Shown here: piece after piece, positions 21,115 through 29,258 of the stretch
Numbering within the stretch: position 1 is the stretch's first letter
How the letters are laid out: each line of letters starts with the position of its first letter
Assembly: GCF_024448335.1 (NCBI RefSeq)
Contig: NZ_JAMOHM010000007.1
Coordinates: 160,043-224,042 of the forward strand
DNA length: 64,000 nucleotides
From: Stutzerimonas frequens
Lineage (GTDB): Bacteria; Pseudomonadota; Gammaproteobacteria; Pseudomonadales; Pseudomonadaceae
Direction: 5' to 3'
Translations under genes and position numbers: made by a program
Notes under the pieces: generated by a model
Databases searched by the model: none
The model's input: the letters and a program-made list of their open reading frames with translations, nothing else
Told to the model about the DNA's origin: nothing

Positions 21115-23688
21115 TTATCGCTGTTCGTCGCCCTGATGAAGCGTGTTTCGTCGCGCCTGGTCTATCGCCGCCAGCAGCTGCGCATTGGTGATCGGCTTGT
21201 GCAGCCAGACGATCCGGTCAGGGAATTTCGCCTCGTCGAACTGGTGCGCTGCGGAGATCACGACGATTGGCAATTCGTGTATGGCCGGCCGTGCGCGCAG
21301 TTCGTCAATCAACTGTGCCCCGCTGCCATCGGGTAGGTGCAGGTCCAGCGTCATGGCCTCGTAGCACCCGGTGGCGAGTTTCTCCCGTGCCTGGTGCAGG
21401 CTCTGCACGCGATCCACTGCGTATCCTCCTTCGCGCAGCATCATGTGCAGCAGGCGCCCGGTATCCGGCTCGTCTTCGACGACCAGTATCCGCGGCAGGC
21501 CTTCCCGGTTGTCTGCCTCGCTTGTCGGCGTCTGGATCGGCAGCTCGCACCAGAAGGTGGTGCCAGCGCCGGGCTGGCAATCGAAGCCGACTGTGCCGCC
21601 CATGCGCTCGATGAGCTCCTTGGTGATCGCCAGGCCCAGGCCGGTGCCCGACTTCTGCCGGCTGTCAGAGGCATCGGCTTGGGCGAACTTCTCGAATACC
21701 CGTGAGCGGAAGGCGTCCGGTATGCCCGGCCCCTGATCGGTCACGCTGATGCGTACCCGCGCGCCGCGAAGGCTGGTGTGCAGGCGGATCTCTCCGCCTT
21801 CGGGAGTGAACTTCACGGCATTGGAAAGAAAATTGCCGAGCACCTGTTGCAGGCGCAGGCTGTCGACCCAAACCAGGACGTCCTGTGGATGGTGCAGCGT
21901 GCAGCGCACGCCATGCTGGCCGCACAGCAGCTGATTGCTTGAAAGCGATTCCTCCAGCAGCTTGCCAAGTGAATGCTCGCGCAGTTCAAAGGCCATCTTG
22001 CCAGCAGCGATCTTCTCCATGTCCAGCAGGTCGTTGATCAGATGACCCAGGCGCAGGCTGTTGCGGTAGGCGATCTCTAGCATCTGCTGCATGGCTGGCG
22101 GCGCCGCACCGAGCGCGCCGCCGACGATCAGGCCGAGCGCACCGCTGATGGAGGTCAAGGGCGTGCGCAGTTCATGGCTCACGGTCGAGACGAAGTCATT
22201 CTTCATCTGCTCGATGCGCTTGCGCTCGGTCAGGTCCATCAGGGTACCGCTGATGCGCTGGGCCATTCCTTGCGGGTCGCGCTGGATATAGCCACGCAGC
22301 AGAACGGGTACGACATGGCCGTGCTTGTGTTGCAGGCGCAGTTCGCTCGTAAAGTGATCGAGATTGGACAGCATGGTTTGCGCCAGCTTGGCTTTCTGCT
22401 GCGCCAGATCCTCGGGTACGGTCAGGCGTTCCCATAGCTTGAGGTCGCAAGACAACTCGTCCGGGCGGTAGCCGAGCATTTCCCAGGCGCGTGGCGAGGC
22501 ATACATGCTGCCTGCTTCCAGATCGAGATCCCAGAGGCCATCGTTGCTGCCCTTGAGCGCCAGCGAGAGCCGCTCCTCGCTCACCTTCAGGTCATTCTTG
22601 CTTTGGCGGATGCGCTGGGTCATCTCTTCCGCCAAGGCCTGGATGCGGCTATGGCGCAGGGCAAGCGAGGAGGTGAGGAAGAACACCAGCAGGCTCAGGC
22701 CGAGGCCCAGGGCGAGCATCAGGCTTTCGTTGCCATGGAAGCGCCCGTCGAACTCCGGCCGGCTGTCCATGCGCAGGGTCCAGGTCTGGCCGTACAGGTG
22801 CAGCTGCTGCAATCGGCTATAGCGAGCGTCGCCGGGCTGTGGCGCATCGGACGAGGCATAGAGCAGTTGCTCTGGGTCTTCGTCGTCGCTGGCGTAGATA
22901 TGCAGCGCCAGCGGCAGGTCGGCGGCGCGCAGGATGCCCTGCATCAGATCATCGAGGCGATAGGGGCTGTAGACGAAGCCGATAAGCGCCTGCATGCGCT
23001 GCGCGGGTGTGTCGGTCGGCTCGCCTTGCCGGTATACCGGCACGTAAAGCAGTACGCCGGCCTGGACCTTGCCGTGAGTCTCCTGCATCAGCGTCACCTT
23101 CGCCGTGATGCTGGTCTCGCCCAGGCGCGCAGCCCGCAGCATGGCCCGGCGGCGGGTCGGCTCGGAGTACATGTCGAAGCCGAAAGCGGCCAGGTTGCGC
23201 CCGACGAAGGGCTCGAGAAAAACGATCGAGGTATAGAGGTCGCGCTCACCAGGCGGATGGATGTCGTACTCCGGGAAGCCTTCGGCTCGAATCCGTGCGA
23301 TATGCGCGTCCCGCTCGTCCGGCGTGATGGCCTGGCTGAAGCCCACGCCCTGGATGCCCGGATAGCGGTCTGGCAGCAGCAGGCGCTGAACATACAGACG
23401 CCATTGCGCACGGCTGACGTGGTCGACGGCGTCGAACAGGCCGGCGCCCCCGAGGAGAATCTGCTCGTGGTCGCGTAGCCGCTTGCGGATGGCTTCGGTG
23501 ACTTTCTCGCTGAGTAGCTGGAACTGCTGTTCGGCCGCCCGGTCCTCGTTGGCGCGCAGGTTCTGCCAGGCCGCCAGCTGCACCAGCAGGGTGAACAACA
23601 GCATCGCCCAGGCGATACCGTTCTGCCGGGTGAACAACTGTCGCAGGGCCTGGAACTGGCTGGCGGGTTGGGCTGGGTCGCTCATCAT
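21115..23688 (-). CDS. CHASE–PAS hybrid sensor histidine kinase with receiver domain
   Basis: This inner-membrane sensor kinase has 857 residues from ATG 23688; ATG 23685 follows at once, and the longer frame to 23784 adds no domain. The order of parts is: membrane helix about 24–42; periplasmic CHASE domain about 60–290 (words such as YPGIQGVGFSQAITPDERDAHIARIRAEGFP are typical); second helix about 322–345; PAS/PAC about 375–495; HisKA with His505 in FVSTVSHELRTPL; HATPase with NFLSNAVKFTPEGG, DQGPGIPD and GTGLGLAITKELIERMGG; and a C-terminal receiver with the phospho-acceptor Asp782 in MTLDLHLPDG. CHASE domains bind small extracellular ligands, which cannot be named here. It lies convergent to rpoH and upstream of no response regulator gene; its own receiver may pass the signal on. 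A GGDEF-EAL gene is next to it. Confidence 0.92.
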   Translation of the reverse strand: MMSDPAQPASQFQALRQLFTRQNGIAWAMLLFTLLVQLAAWQNLRANEDRAAEQQFQLLSEKVTEAIRKRLRDHEQILLGGAGLFDAVDHVSRAQWRLYVQRLLLPDRYPGIQGVGFSQAITPDERDAHIARIRAEGFPEYDIHPPGERDLYTSIVFLEPFVGRNLAAFGFDMYSEPTRRRAMLRAARLGETSITAKVTLMQETHGKVQAGVLLYVPVYRQGEPTDTPAQRMQALIGFVYSPYRLDDLMQGILRAADLPLALHIYASDDEDPEQLLYASSDAPQPGDARYSRLQQLHLYGQTWTLRMDSRPEFDGRFHGNESLMLALGLGLSLLVFFLTSSLALRHSRIQALAEEMTQRIRQSKNDLKVSEERLSLALKGSNDGLWDLDLEAGSMYASPRAWEMLGYRPDELSCDLKLWERLTVPEDLAQQKAKLAQTMLSNLDHFTSELRLQHKHGHVVPVLLRGYIQRDPQGMAQRISGTLMDLTERKRIEQMKNDFVSTVSHELRTPLTSISGALGLIVGGALGAAPPAMQQMLEIAYRNSLRLGHLINDLLDMEKIAAGKMAFELREHSLGKLLEESLSSNQLLCGQHGVRCTLHHPQDVLVWVDSLRLQQVLGNFLSNAVKFTPEGGEIRLHTSLRGARVRISVTDQGPGIPDAFRSRVFEKFAQADASDSRQKSGTGLGLAITKELIERMGGTVGFDCQPGAGTTFWCELPIQTPTSEADNREGLPRILVVEDEPDTGRLLHMMLREGGYAVDRVQSLHQAREKLATGCYEAMTLDLHLPDGSGAQLIDELRARPAIHELPIVVISAAHQFDEAKFPDRIVWLHKPITNAQLLAAIDQARRNTLHQGDEQR

Positions 23689-23872
23689 CTTCGCTGCGGT
23701 GCGCATGCCTGAATCGATTTGGATGCCCCGCGGGCCAGAAGTTGCGTCAGCCCGCCGGTAGCCGGTCGGTTCAGTATGCCGCAAGTGCTGCGGCGGAAAC
23801 TGGAATGGATCGGCGACTCGGGGAACTCGGCCAGCTTACCTTCCGTAGTGGCCTTTTGATATATGCATCCGC

Positions 23873-25801
23873 TCAGGCGCGCGACGAGTGGCAGCACTGC
23901 CCGTAGTCGAGTGCTGTCGGACTCCACTCGATCGCTTCGGGCGGTAGTGGTCGGGCGAAGCCGTAGCCTTGCCCGTAATCGCAATTTTGTTCGAGCAGGA
24001 AGGCTGCCTGTTCGGTGGTTTCGATGCCCTCGGCCACCACTTTCAGGCCGAGGTTGTGCGCCAGGCCGATGACGGAGCGGGTAATGGCGGCGTCATCATG
24101 GTCGTTCGGCAGCCCGCGAACGAACCCTTGATCGATCTTGAGCTTGTGTACGTTCATCCGCTTGAGCCGCTGCAATGACGAGTAGCCGGTGCCGAAATCA
24201 TCGATCGCCAGCTGCACCCCGAGTGCACGCAGGCGCTGCAGTAGCTGGACGGCGGCATCCGGGTCCTGCATCACTGCGCTTTCGGTGATCTCCAGTTCGA
24301 GATGGCGCGCGTCGAGTCCGGATCTGGCGAGGATCGTGGCGACCTGCAGATCGAGTTCGCCGTTACCGAACAGCCTGCTGGAAATATTCACGGCGATGAA
24401 GCCGAGCGGCCGATTCTGGGCCAGCCACTCCTGCGCCTGGTGGCAAGCCTGCTCCAGTACCCAGCGGTCGATGGCGCTGATCAAGCCGGTTTCTTCGGCG
24501 ATGGGAATGAAAATGCCCGGTGCGATCAGCCCTTTCTCCGGATGCAGCCAGCGTACCAGCGCCTCGAAGCCGGTGATGGTGCCGTGGCGCAGATCGTAGG
24601 TCGGTTGGTAATGCAAACGCAGCTGGCCCTGCTCCAACGCCTGGCGCAGCGCGGTGACCAGTTCGACGCGCTGACGGGCCTGACTGGTCAATTCCTGGGA
24701 ATAGAAGGCGTAGGTGGAGCGGCCGCTGCTCTTGGCCTTGAACAGCGCCGAGTCGGCATTGCGCATCAGTTGCTCGACGTTCTGTACGTCGGTAGGGTAC
24801 GGGTAGAGCACGATGCCAATGCTGGCACTGCTGAACAGCTCGCGGTCGCCCAGGTGATAAGGCTCGTTCAGCCGATCCAGCAGGCGCAACGCCAGAGCGG
24901 TCGCCTTTTCCGCGCCGTGGTCCTCGCAGAGCAGGGCAAACTCATCGCCGCCCAGCCGGCCGAGGGTCATGCCGTTCTCCAGTTGTTCGCTCAGGCGGGC
25001 GCTGACGGCCTGGAGCAGGGCGTCACCCAGGCTGTGCCCGAGGCTTTCGTTGATGTCCTTGAAGTGGTCCAGGTCGATCAGCAGCAACGCGCCGCTGCGT
25101 TTGTTCGCCCGGGCGCGCTCCAGGTCCTGCTTGGCACGCTCGGTGAACAGCAGGCGATTCGGCAGATTGACCAGCGGGTCATAGTGAGCGAGCTGGTCGA
25201 GTTCTTCGCGTGAACGCTTCAGCGCCGAGAGATCGGAAAATACCGCGACATAATGGCTGAGCTGGTCCTGATCGTCGTAGATGCAGCGCAGATTCTGCCA
25301 CTGTGGATAGACGTCGCCGTTCTTGCGCCGATTCCAGATCTCGCCGCTCCAGGACCCGTGCTCGCGCAGTGCATGCCACATCTCCTGATAGAAGGCCGCA
25401 TCATGCTTGCCGGAAGCGAACAGTTTCGGCGTCTGGCCGAGCACTTCGTCCGTGCTGTAGCCGGTGATGCGGCTGAATGCCGGGTTGACGTGCACGATGT
25501 GCTGATGCGGATCGGTGACCAGCACGCCTTCCTGGGTGCTGTCGAAGACCGCAGCGGCCTGCTTCAGACTGGTCTTCTGCAGATGCTGGGCGCGCTGCTG
25601 CTCATCGAAGCGACGGACGTGCCGGCGACCGAGCACGAACAGCAGGGCGCTGGTGAGCGTCACGAACAGGGCGCCCTTGCCCATCTGCCAGGCCTGGCCG
25701 TCACCGCTCACCAGTTGGCCGAGCAGGGTGTCGCCGAGAAGGATCCACAGCATCGCCAGGCAGAAGTAGCCCAGGCTCAGCCGGACGAGAGAGGTGTTCA
25801 T
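23873..25801 (-). CDS. PAS–GGDEF–EAL cyclic-di-GMP enzyme
   Basis: This membrane-anchored protein of 642 residues could make or break cyclic-di-GMP. Two membrane helices lie in residues 1–60 with a very short loop. A PAS domain covers about 80–200 (AAVFDSTQEGVLVTDPHQHIVHVNPAFSRITGYS). GGDEF is intact at residues 284–288 (GRLGGDEFALL), so cyclase activity is possible. The EAL domain has EAL at 413–415 (GFEALVRWLHP), then NISSRLF, ELEITESAVM, DDFGTGYSSL and KIDQGFVRGL, so the phosphodiesterase residues also look complete. Which activity dominates cannot be told. It lies downstream of mtgA on the same strand, 184 bases before the hybrid kinase gene, and the two may be expressed together as a surface-sensing module. 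Confidence 0.93.
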   Translation of the reverse strand: MNTSLVRLSLGYFCLAMLWILLGDTLLGQLVSGDGQAWQMGKGALFVTLTSALLFVLGRRHVRRFDEQQRAQHLQKTSLKQAAAVFDSTQEGVLVTDPHQHIVHVNPAFSRITGYSTDEVLGQTPKLFASGKHDAAFYQEMWHALREHGSWSGEIWNRRKNGDVYPQWQNLRCIYDDQDQLSHYVAVFSDLSALKRSREELDQLAHYDPLVNLPNRLLFTERAKQDLERARANKRSGALLLIDLDHFKDINESLGHSLGDALLQAVSARLSEQLENGMTLGRLGGDEFALLCEDHGAEKATALALRLLDRLNEPYHLGDRELFSSASIGIVLYPYPTDVQNVEQLMRNADSALFKAKSSGRSTYAFYSQELTSQARQRVELVTALRQALEQGQLRLHYQPTYDLRHGTITGFEALVRWLHPEKGLIAPGIFIPIAEETGLISAIDRWVLEQACHQAQEWLAQNRPLGFIAVNISSRLFGNGELDLQVATILARSGLDARHLELEITESAVMQDPDAAVQLLQRLRALGVQLAIDDFGTGYSSLQRLKRMNVHKLKIDQGFVRGLPNDHDDAAITRSVIGLAHNLGLKVVAEGIETTEQAAFLLEQNCDYGQGYGFARPLPPEAIEWSPTALDYGQCCHSSRA

Positions 25802-25925
25802 CGTTGCTCTTGGGTCCGATCGAATACTGCACAGTCAAACCCCATCGCACCATGGCGAGCGGGCGCTAGGTCATCAGGCACCGGTAGTGCTGCGTCCTGC
25901 TGCGCCGGTCGTGCTGCATGCCGGC

Positions 25926-26654
25926 TCACAGCCAGCTCGGCCACCATTCCGGGTGGTTCGGTTTGATTCGCTGCAAGTAATGGCTGCCACCGAGCTGGCG
26001 CATCTGCTGTCGAATCCAGGCCGCGCGATTGTTCACATAGCGGCTCGGTTTACCAGCGCTCCATTGTCGCGGGTTGGGCAGCACCGCGGCCAGCAGGCTG
26101 GCCTGGTGGGCCGACAGATAGGGCGCACCGGTACCGAAGTGATGCTGCGCCGCCGCCTCGGCACCGAAGATTCCGTCGGCCCATTCCACGCTGTTGAGGT
26201 ACACCTCGAGAATGCGCTGCTTGGGCCACAGCAGCTCGATCAGCGCAGTGAACCAGGCCTCCAGTCCCTTGCGTGGCCAGCTGCGGCCGGACCAGAGGAA
26301 AAGGTTCTTCGCCACCTGCTGACTCAATGTGCTGGCACCGCGCAGTGAACCACCGCGTTCATTGTGGCTGAGGGCGGCGCGAATTGCAGCGATGTCGAAG
26401 CCCCAGTGGTCGGCGAACTTCTGGTCCTCGGCGGCGATCACTGCCATCTTCAGGTCGTCTGGCAGCTCTTTCCAGGGCCGCCACTTGCGGGTCAGGTCGA
26501 TAGCTTCGCCTGTGTTCCAGGACTCGATCTTGCGCTCGATCATCAAAGCGGTGAACGGCGGTGGCACCCAGCGAAACAGCAGTACCAGCAGCACCGAAAG
26601 GGCGATCAGCCAGAGCAGCAGTTTGGACAGGCGCAGCAGCAGGTTTCGCAACAT
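25926..26654 (-). CDS. mtgA: Monofunctional biosynthetic peptidoglycan transglycosylase
   Basis: MtgA polymerises lipid II glycan strands at the inner membrane without a transpeptidase domain. The 242 residues comprise a membrane anchor (about 7–28, LSKLLLWLIALSVLLVLLFRWV) and a GT51 glycosyltransferase domain. The catalytic Glu lies in VIAAEDQKFADHWGFD, the second region is RGASTLSQQVAKNLFLW with GGSLRGASTLSQQ, and the third is KQRILEVYLNSVEWADGIFGAEAAAQHHF. All five family motifs are present. The ATG at 26654 starts 67 bases away from the divergent DUF423 gene. Its position between rpoH and thiS is conserved in Pseudomonas. Confidence 0.96.
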   Translation of the reverse strand: MLRNLLLRLSKLLLWLIALSVLLVLLFRWVPPPFTALMIERKIESWNTGEAIDLTRKWRPWKELPDDLKMAVIAAEDQKFADHWGFDIAAIRAALSHNERGGSLRGASTLSQQVAKNLFLWSGRSWPRKGLEAWFTALIELLWPKQRILEVYLNSVEWADGIFGAEAAAQHHFGTGAPYLSAHQASLLAAVLPNPRQWSAGKPSRYVNNRAAWIRQQMRQLGGSHYLQRIKPNHPEWWPSWL

Positions 26655-26721
26655 GGCACGTGGTCGTGGGCGAAAAGAGCGGGCATTATAGCGGCCGCTC
26701 AGGCCATCGACCGGAAAAGCA

Positions 26722-27096
26722 ATGATTCGTAGCTATCTCGTGCTTGCCGCCCTGTTCGGTTTGACCGGCGTCGCCCTCGGCGCCTTCGCCTCCCACGGCT
26801 TGCGCAGCCAACTGAGCGCCGCCCATCTCGCGGTATTCCAGACCGGCGTGCAGTATCAGCTGATCCATGCCCTGGCGCTGCTCGGCGTCGCGCTGCTCGC
26901 GCTACAACGCCCCGGCCGCCTGCTGACTGTGGCAGGCGGCTTGTTCGTCGTCGGTATCCTGCTGTTCTCCGGCAGCCTCTATCTGCTCACGCTGACCGGG
27001 GTCGGCAAGCTCGGCATGATCACGCCCATAGGCGGCACCGCCTTTCTCGCCGGCTGGCTGTGTCTGGCCCTGGCGGGCTGGCGCATCCGCGGCTGA
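26722..27096 (+). CDS. DUF423 family membrane protein (YgdD-like)
   Basis: This small inner-membrane protein has 124 residues and four predicted helices. The family hallmark FGLTGVALGAFASHGLRSQLS stands at the N-terminus, followed by FQTGVQYQLIHALALLGVALLAL and a final GLFVVGILLFSGSLYLLTLTGVGKLGMITPIGG. No catalytic motif is known for the family and its function is undefined. It starts at ATG 26722 and is followed by thiS after 87 bases. The conserved placement before thiSG in Pseudomonas may be a transcriptional link, not a functional one. Confidence 0.9.
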   Translation: MIRSYLVLAALFGLTGVALGAFASHGLRSQLSAAHLAVFQTGVQYQLIHALALLGVALLALQRPGRLLTVAGGLFVVGILLFSGSLYLLTLTGVGKLGMITPIGGTAFLAGWLCLALAGWRIRG

Positions 27097-27183
27097 GCGG
27101 GACGAACGGCCGCGGGGTGCGCCTTGGTGCACCGGGTGGTTCGGGCTAGAATGCCGTCCCCTTTCGCAATGGCAGCGAACAGC

Positions 27184-27384
27184 ATGCAGATTCAACTCAA
27201 CGGCGAACCCTACGAGCTGCCAGCCGGCCAGACGGTGGCCGACCTGCTGGCGCGCCTGGAACTGACCGGTCGCCGCCTGGCCGTCGAGCTCAATCGCGAT
27301 ATCGTGCCGCGCAGCGCGCACGCCAACACCGCGCTCAGCGAAGGTGACCAGGTCGAAGTGGTGCACGCCATCGGCGGCGGTTAA
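27184..27384 (+). CDS. thiS: Sulfur carrier protein ThiS
   Basis: ThiS carries sulfur as a C-terminal thiocarboxylate for synthesis of the thiazole ring of thiamine. The ATG at 27184 ([12 protein letters not shown]) gives 66 residues, the normal ubiquitin-like size; the longer frame from 27124 is not used by the family. It ends in the essential diglycine (HAIGGG). [25 protein letters not shown] is the usual core. thiG follows 77 bases downstream on the same strand, and the two products form the known ThiS–ThiG complex. Confidence 0.95.
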   Translation: MQIQLNGEPYELPAGQTVADLLARLELTGRRLAVELNRDIVPRSAHANTALSEGDQVEVVHAIGGG

Positions 27385-27461
27385 CCGCACCCGCTCATCC
27401 GAATGACGCCGCCTCTGCGGCGCCCACAGCCCGCAGCAACACGTCCGAACGAGGATTTCCC

Positions 27462-28256
27462 ATGCGCCCAGTTCCGAACGACAAGCCTTTCATCCTGGCC
27501 GGTCGCACCTATCAATCGCGCCTGCTGGTCGGCACCGGCAAGTACAAGGACCTCGAAGAGACGCGTGCGGCCATCGAGGCCTCGGGTGCCGAGATCGTCA
27601 CCGTCGCGGTGCGCCGCACCAACATCGGCCAGAATCCGGGCGAGCCGAACCTGCTCGACGTGATCAGCCCCGAGCGCTACACCATCCTGCCGAACACCGC
27701 CGGCTGTTTTACCGCCGAGGACGCGGTACGTACCTGCCGCCTGGCACGTGAACTGCTCGATGGCCACAAGCTGGTCAAGCTGGAAGTACTGGCCGATCAG
27801 AAGACCCTGTTCCCCAACGTGATCGAGACCCTAAAGGCCGCCGAAGTGCTGATCAAGGACGGCTTCGACGTCATGGTCTACACCAGTGACGACCCGATCA
27901 TTGCTCGCCAGCTGGCCGAAATGGGCTGCATCGCGGTGATGCCGCTGGCCGGCCTGATCGGCACCGGCCTGGGCATCTGCAACCCGTACAACCTGCGCAT
28001 CATCCTCGAGGAAGCGACCGTGCCCGTGCTGGTCGACGCCGGTGTCGGCACCGCTTCGGATGCCACCATCGCCATGGAGTTGGGCTGCGAAGCGGTGCTG
28101 ATGAACAGCGCCATCGCCCATGCGCAGAATCCGGTGCTGATGGCCGAGGCGATGAAATACGCCATCGAGGCCGGGCGCCTGGCGTACCTGGCCGGGCGCA
28201 TGCCGAAGAAGCTCTACGCCAGCGCCTCGTCGCCGCTGGATGGGCTGATTCGCTGA
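27462..28256 (+). CDS. thiG: Thiazole synthase
   Basis: ThiG joins the ThiS thiocarboxylate, deoxyxylulose phosphate and a glycine-derived imine into the thiazole phosphate of thiamine. The 264 residues match the family. [10 protein letters not shown] stands at the start; [28 protein letters not shown] follows, then the Schiff-base lysine region [14 protein letters not shown], and the phosphate-binding ends [14 protein letters not shown] and [13 protein letters not shown]. The start ATG follows GAGG. The gene is backed by a clear terminator that separates it from trmB. Confidence 0.97.
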   Translation: MRPVPNDKPFILAGRTYQSRLLVGTGKYKDLEETRAAIEASGAEIVTVAVRRTNIGQNPGEPNLLDVISPERYTILPNTAGCFTAEDAVRTCRLARELLDGHKLVKLEVLADQKTLFPNVIETLKAAEVLIKDGFDVMVYTSDDPIIARQLAEMGCIAVMPLAGLIGTGLGICNPYNLRIILEEATVPVLVDAGVGTASDATIAMELGCEAVLMNSAIAHAQNPVLMAEAMKYAIEAGRLAYLAGRMPKKLYASASSPLDGLIR

Positions 28257-28266
28257 AACGATTCGT

Positions 28267-28302
28267 GGCCGGCCTCGACCGTGGTCGGGGCCGGCCTTTT
28301 TT
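28267..28302 (+). terminator. Rho-independent terminator of thiG
   Basis: A 14-pair stem (GGCCGGCCTCGACC with GGTCGGGGCCGGCC, one wobble) with a two-base loop is followed by six T. It starts 11 bases after the thiG stop and ends 18 bases before trmB. Confidence 0.92.
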
Positions 28303-28320
28303 ATGTCTTGCAGGTAGACC

Positions 28321-29037
28321 ATGACTGAGCAGAACCCCGCGGCCGAAGAGCAACAGAGCGCGCCTCGCCGCACCATCAAGAGTTTCGTCATGCGCGCCGG
28401 GCGCATGACCGAAGGCCAGCAGCGCGGCCTGGAGCAGGGCTGGCCACTGTTCGGTCTTGAGCTGGCGGATGGTCTGCGCGACTTCGACGCCGTCTTTGGC
28501 CGCAGTGCGCCGCGCACCTTCGAGATCGGCTTCGGCATGGGTCATTCGACCCTGGAGATGGCCGCTGCGGCGCCGGAGCAGGACTTCATCGGCGTCGAAG
28601 TGCATAAACCGGGCGTCGGCGCGTTGCTGAGCGGACTTGTGTCACAGAAATTGAGCAACGTCCGGGTCTACAGTTGCGACGCTCTGGAGGTGCTACGCGA
28701 TTGCGTACCCGACGCCAGCCTCGACCGCGTGCTGCTGTTCTTTCCAGACCCCTGGCACAAGAGCCGTCATCACAAGCGTCGCATCGTTCAGCCGGCCTTC
28801 GCCGAGCTGGTACGCAGCAAGCTGAAGATCGGCGGCGTGCTGCACATGGCCACCGACTGGGAGCCCTACGCCGAACACATGCTCGAGGTGATGAGCGTCG
28901 CCCCGGGCTACCGCAATCTGGCCGAGGATGGCCGCTATGTGCCGCGACCCGCTGAGCGGCCGGTGACCAAGTTCGAACGCCGTGGTGAGCGGCTCGGGCA
29001 TGGCGTCTGGGACTTGAAATTCCAGCGCGTCGACTGA
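28321..29037 (+). CDS. trmB: tRNA (guanine-N7-)-methyltransferase
   Basis: TrmB makes 7-methylguanosine at position 46 of tRNA. The 238 residues fit the family. The start is [27 protein letters not shown], the SAM site is [34 protein letters not shown], and the catalytic/substrate segment is [21 protein letters not shown] with FPDPW(H)KxRHxKRR. The C-terminal [13 protein letters not shown] and [17 protein letters not shown] are equally typical. The gene starts after the thiG terminator, so it has its own promoter or is read through. Confidence 0.97.
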   Translation: MTEQNPAAEEQQSAPRRTIKSFVMRAGRMTEGQQRGLEQGWPLFGLELADGLRDFDAVFGRSAPRTFEIGFGMGHSTLEMAAAAPEQDFIGVEVHKPGVGALLSGLVSQKLSNVRVYSCDALEVLRDCVPDASLDRVLLFFPDPWHKSRHHKRRIVQPAFAELVRSKLKIGGVLHMATDWEPYAEHMLEVMSVAPGYRNLAEDGRYVPRPAERPVTKFERRGERLGHGVWDLKFQRVD

Positions 29038-29051
29038 GTGACAGCGTAATA

Positions 29052-29114
29052 ACGGCAGCCTGTGCTGCTGCCGCCGTACCGCCCGCGGGCGGTGCCAGGC
29101 CAGCCACGCTGGCC
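29052..29114. other. Cluster of three hairpins after trmB
   Basis: Within 63 bases are GGCAGC/GCTGCC (29054–29072), a perfect 16-base palindrome ACCGCCCGCGGGCGGT (29078–29093), and a seven-pair hairpin GGCCAGC-CAC-GCTGGCC (29098–29114). No T-run follows. They could fold as a Rho-dependent stop or a transcript-end stabiliser for trmB. Confidence 0.4.
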
Positions 29115-29166
29115 GCATCCAATCGAAGAGCCGCAACAGCGGCCAGGGACGAATGCCGGCCAGGAA

Positions 29167-29219
29167 GGCATGCCTGCCCACACCGATAACAATGCAACGC
29201 CGATGATCGGGCATGCCTG
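29167..29219. repeat. Direct repeat of a palindromic decamer before the DUF1329 gene
   Basis: GGCATGCCTG occurs at 29167–29176 and again at 29210–29219, 43 bases apart (about four helical turns). The core GGCATGCC is itself palindromic. The second copy is 39 bases before the DUF1329 start, the place expected for a regulator site; no regulator is identified. Confidence 0.45.
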
Positions 29220-29258
29220 GCAGCGCCCTGACATTGTGCGCAATTGGGGGAGTAGACG

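Noticed and set aside
23689..23872. Regulatory RNA between the kinase and GGDEF-EAL genes
   Set aside because: No promoter plus terminator pair or stable fold was evident in this 184-base gap.
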